Shown here piece by piece: positions 61,050-64,000 of a stretch of DNA of 64,000 nt. A model generated the notes under the pieces. That model saw nothing but the letters and a program-made list of their open reading frames with translations, had not been told where the DNA came from and searched no databases. The position numbers were made by a program, and so were the translations under genes. Origin of the DNA: Mucor racemosus (taxonomy: Eukaryota > Mucoromycota > Mucoromycetes > Mucorales > Mucoraceae); the NCBI GenBank assembly GCA_027405735.1, contig JAPEHQ010000008.1, positions 1,922,001 to 1,986,000 of the forward strand. Reading direction: 5' to 3'. Within the stretch, counting starts at the first letter, position 1; every line of letters begins with the position of its first letter.

Positions 61050-62190
61050 GTACGTTACGATATTGCATGATGGTATAAATAATGATATGGAAATTGAGAT
61101 TATAGTATTATATGATACTGTAAGAATTGTCTTTTTTGAGTGTTGTGAGAATTGCCCTTTTATTTCCATGATCATAAATGTGAGAAATAATAAGTTTGAA
61201 TTATACCGTAGTATTACAATAGAAAGAGGTGGACAGACATAGCTGATAAATACAAACCATTGTTTATAGTTATACACTACGGCCAAACTATGCTTCTCAT
61301 GGTCATAATGATCTGCACAGATGGGCAGAATAAAAGGTTTTGTGCAGATCAGGTAGCCCTGATGAGCAGAGCAATGAGATCAAGTTAAGGTTTTTTAGTC
61401 AATTTATTAAAGTACAGTATATCAATCACAATATAATTAATAATGAAGATAATTTGAATGGTTTAAAAAAGCAGATATGAGTTACTCGGATTCAACAGAA
61501 TTGCCTTATTGACGAGATATACCAATTTGAAATTTGGGGTTTGAAAGAGTTCTGCCCATGTTCTTCTTTCGGGGACCAAATGGGAACAACGACAGCAACC
61601 TGTTTGGCAACACTAAAAGTATTTATGCCTTTGTAAATTTCTGCTTGTAACACACAAAATCTTTTTTCTTCCCTACTCTTTTCTCAGCTCTTTTATTTAC
61701 GTTTAAAACTACAATAAAAAGACTAATGTTTTTTTTATAATCTGAAATCGAGTAGCAGGTACAATTACATGTTTTTCCTATTGTTTATTTGGAAATGAAT
61801 TATTAATTGTTAATGTTAGGGCACGTTATAATATCTTTCTCGAACAAAAAAGCGTCCAGGATTTAACCATTTTGTTCCATTATCTACGCTATAATTAATC
61901 CTTTTTTGGTCTAAAGTCAATATCTACCTGGAGAAAAACTGGTGATTATAAAAGTATGTATATTATTGACTTGATTTGAATGAATGAATAAACTCATGTT
62001 AGTCTAATTAGTTTCTAAAAAGCATTTATTTCTATTTAGTGGCCAACAGCTAAGAAGAGGAAAACAAGATATTATCTTGTATATCACTACCAACTATCAA
62101 AGGTACACCATGATTATTGCTTCTTATTAGCTTGTTATTAATAATTGATTTTACTAATAAATCAATTTTTATAGGTCAAAAGTAAGTTTC

Positions 62191-62296
62191 TTCTGGTAAA
62201 GCATTGAAAAATTTGGCTTGGGCCAAAGAGGGTAAAAAGGTGGCAATAGGTTCCAGTGATGACCATGTTTATGTTTATGTTTATGATATTGGAGAG
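62191..62296 (+). pseudogene. Dynein intermediate chain fragment (copy 6, short)
   Basis: Only the last WD40 blade: SGKALKNLAWAKEGKKVAIG-like, then DDHVYVYVYDIGE and GTAAGA. The NLWNLN part is absent, the same truncation as in the inverted copy at 13327-13476. Confidence 0.75.
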
Positions 62297-63726
62297 GTAA
62301 GACTAAAACTCAATGTAAATTATCTTTAGCGCAATAGTTATAAAGTAAGGCTATATTATCATCAAATAAACTATCATACAATATTAACATGTATAAAGAT
62401 TTACAGTAATAAACTTGAATCAAGTGGGTACAACAGCATCATAAATTCTTGAAAAAGTTCTCAAGTATTATAAAATCTCTTATTTTTAAGACTTACAAGG
62501 CTTATAAGCGGAATATTAATTTAGAAAATTATTTTTGTCCAGATCATCAATTTTGACATTTTTTAAATTTTTTTTTCTGGTTTTGCAAATTTAGAGTTAA
62601 TTATACTACCAATTATAAAAACAAAAAATATACACATATACCGAATTTAGCGCTCTATTTGCTCAATAAAAAATAACAAACATTTTTATTGCAAAATATT
62701 ATACGAAAATCCTTTAATCAAAAAACCGTTTTTGGGCCAAAAGTACAAATTTTCATTACTTAACATTTAATATTAAGCTTTTATAAAATGTGTATTAGTC
62801 ATGGCTACAATTTTCTCTCACAATGTAGTACATTTAAACGTTGATTTTGGTATCAAAATTTGATTTTTCTGTTTTTTGATCAAAATCATGAGTGTTGGTA
62901 AGGATAAAATGAGTCCCGAAAATGTCCGCTACAAAAACTGAATTTTCAGACCGTACGTGGTTAAATATAAAAAAAGATAAAAAAAAAGAATCGCTTTTTT
63001 ATTTAAAACTTAGATATACCATAGTATAAGAGACTTAGCCGTTTAATCTTGCTATGCTCAATTACGGCGTCGCTCTACGGGCTCGCTTTTGCAATTTTGT
63101 AATGAATGTATGATATGACAGACGGTTTTTCTGGCAGAAAGATGCATGTTTCTATGATAACAGATATTGCCTATATAGTTTGTTTAGTTTATGGGTTGAT
63201 GCGCTGTAATGTTGCTTTCATATTGGCTGAAATGTGCAATTTAGTAGGGTTTTAATTGCGCTAAATAATGTAGTCTTGAAAATCCTTTTCTACATGTGTT
63301 GTTTCTCTTTTTTTTGTTTTCATATTCCAAGGATATTATTTACCGTTTGTTAATAAGACATATCAGACTATCAAGCTGGTATTCTTTTCTTTTATCTAAA
63401 TACGCATGCTAACATAAGGAACTAGTGTTTTTAATATAGGTATGAGTTGTTATATTAGAGACTGGTATTTTCATTTAACTGCATTCTAAGATCAAATATC
63501 ATTATTTACTATTGTATTGTTGGACGTATTTCCTGATTACAAGATCAAATCGAATGAAGACAATGATATTTATATTTACTCAATGAAAAGCTAGAATTAG
63601 CTACAAACTCACGAAAAAATGTTCTAAGAAAGTGATAAAATTTCAAATGATATAGAAACACACAAAAAAAAAGAACAATCTAATGTCTTGCCCAATTACC
63701 ATAGTTTTGATTGTATATATACTGTA

Positions 63727-63975
63727 TTATGTCAATATTATATCCTAGGTCGCACATTCAAAGTCTCAGTCAATATTCGGTATGATAGTAAATCAACAGG
63801 TGTCCACGTTGATCCACATGTGTATTACTAAATTGGTGTATTGTCCGTAGATAGTAATTCTGTGTAATAGTTATAATGAAAGTATATAAATACATCCTCT
63901 GGATGTATTGTTCATAAAAAGTGTAATATTTTGGCAAGATTATTTCTTAAGACCGTTTTAACATTTCATACTGTA
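63727..63975. mobile_element. 249-bp insertion with 8-bp duplication
   Basis: ATACTGTA is present on both sides (63719-63726 and 63968-63975). Sister copies at 8400-8430 and 60145-60175 run straight through this site. It contains TATATAAATACATCC and the palindrome AATACATCC-TCT-GGATGTATT at 63889-63909. The ends show only weak inverted similarity, so the class is unclear (an 8-bp duplication suggests hAT-like). Confidence 0.65.
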
Positions 63976-64000
63976 CTTGAAAACAAATCTTTTTACAGCT

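Larger units (their letters stand above)
61275..64000 (+). mobile_element. Second CACTA-like unit (H end, module U, dynein fragment, S repeat), runs off the window
   Basis: Starts CACTACGGCCAAACTATGCT with the H hairpin. It then has module U (61400-62190, inverted copy at 13477-14929) instead of the 1.8-kb segment seen after 56667, a third right-hand dynein fragment and S repeat. The far end is outside the window. Preceded by ATA. Confidence 0.5.

Noticed and set aside
60863..61286. Two - strand frames of 60 and 86 codons
   Set aside because: One is the 147-bp MITE read through its inverted repeats, the other the spacer module; neither has a start context or homologue.

Overview
The window is nuclear DNA of an AT-rich early-diverging fungus, most likely a Mucoromycota mould of the Mucorales type. 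Supporting signs are many short GT-AG introns (about 50-90 bp), a eukaryotic Argonaute, an RPS24 gene with an intron directly after its ATG, and fungal-type IML1, stomatin-like and Sel1-repeat genes. The species cannot be named from the sequence alone. There are no bacterial operons, and I saw no rRNA, tRNA or CRISPR array.

Gene islands. 1-5946: the 3' part of a PMC1-type calcium P-type ATPase, then a complete Argonaute gene. 18810-33771: a stomatin-like (STOML2/SLP-2) mitochondrial protein and a bHLH transcription factor on the + strand; then on the - strand IML1/DEPDC5 (TORC1 regulator), a divergent syntaxin-like tail-anchored protein and a J-domain protein; then a small basic protein on the + strand. 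44523-53305: a small zinc-knuckle protein, a C1orf74/UPF0739-like gene divergent from a Sel1-repeat gene, two uncharacterised proteins, and RPS24 on the - strand. Exon boundaries were placed by hand from splice sites, reading frame and family alignments recalled from memory.

Repeat islands. About 6.2-18.1 kb, 34.5-42.0 kb and 54.2-64 kb are dense transposon mosaics. The 34.5-42.0 and 54.2-60.1 kb blocks are copies of one another in direct orientation. The 7.6-18.1 kb block carries modules of the right-hand block (58-64 kb) in inverted order. Within these blocks a repeat bounded by CACTACGG...CCGTAGTG termini (CACTA/EnSpm-like) carries a decayed fragment of a dynein intermediate chain gene. 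That fragment occurs six times in the window. Because the copies differ by clean insertions, one copy shows the empty site for another copy's insertion. This exposes a 2,000-bp Tc1/mariner element (TA duplication, 213-bp inverted repeats, itself broken by an LTR-like insertion), solo LTRs with 5-bp duplications, a 487-bp hAT-type MITE (8-bp duplication) built from GAGCTCG-type motifs, a 147-bp MITE (4-bp duplication), and a 249-bp insertion with an 8-bp duplication.

The host genes do not form one pathway. The Argonaute lies beside heavily transposon-loaded sequence, which fits, but does not prove, a role in small-RNA control of these elements. The candidate new system is the CACTA-like element family with its captured dynein fragment.
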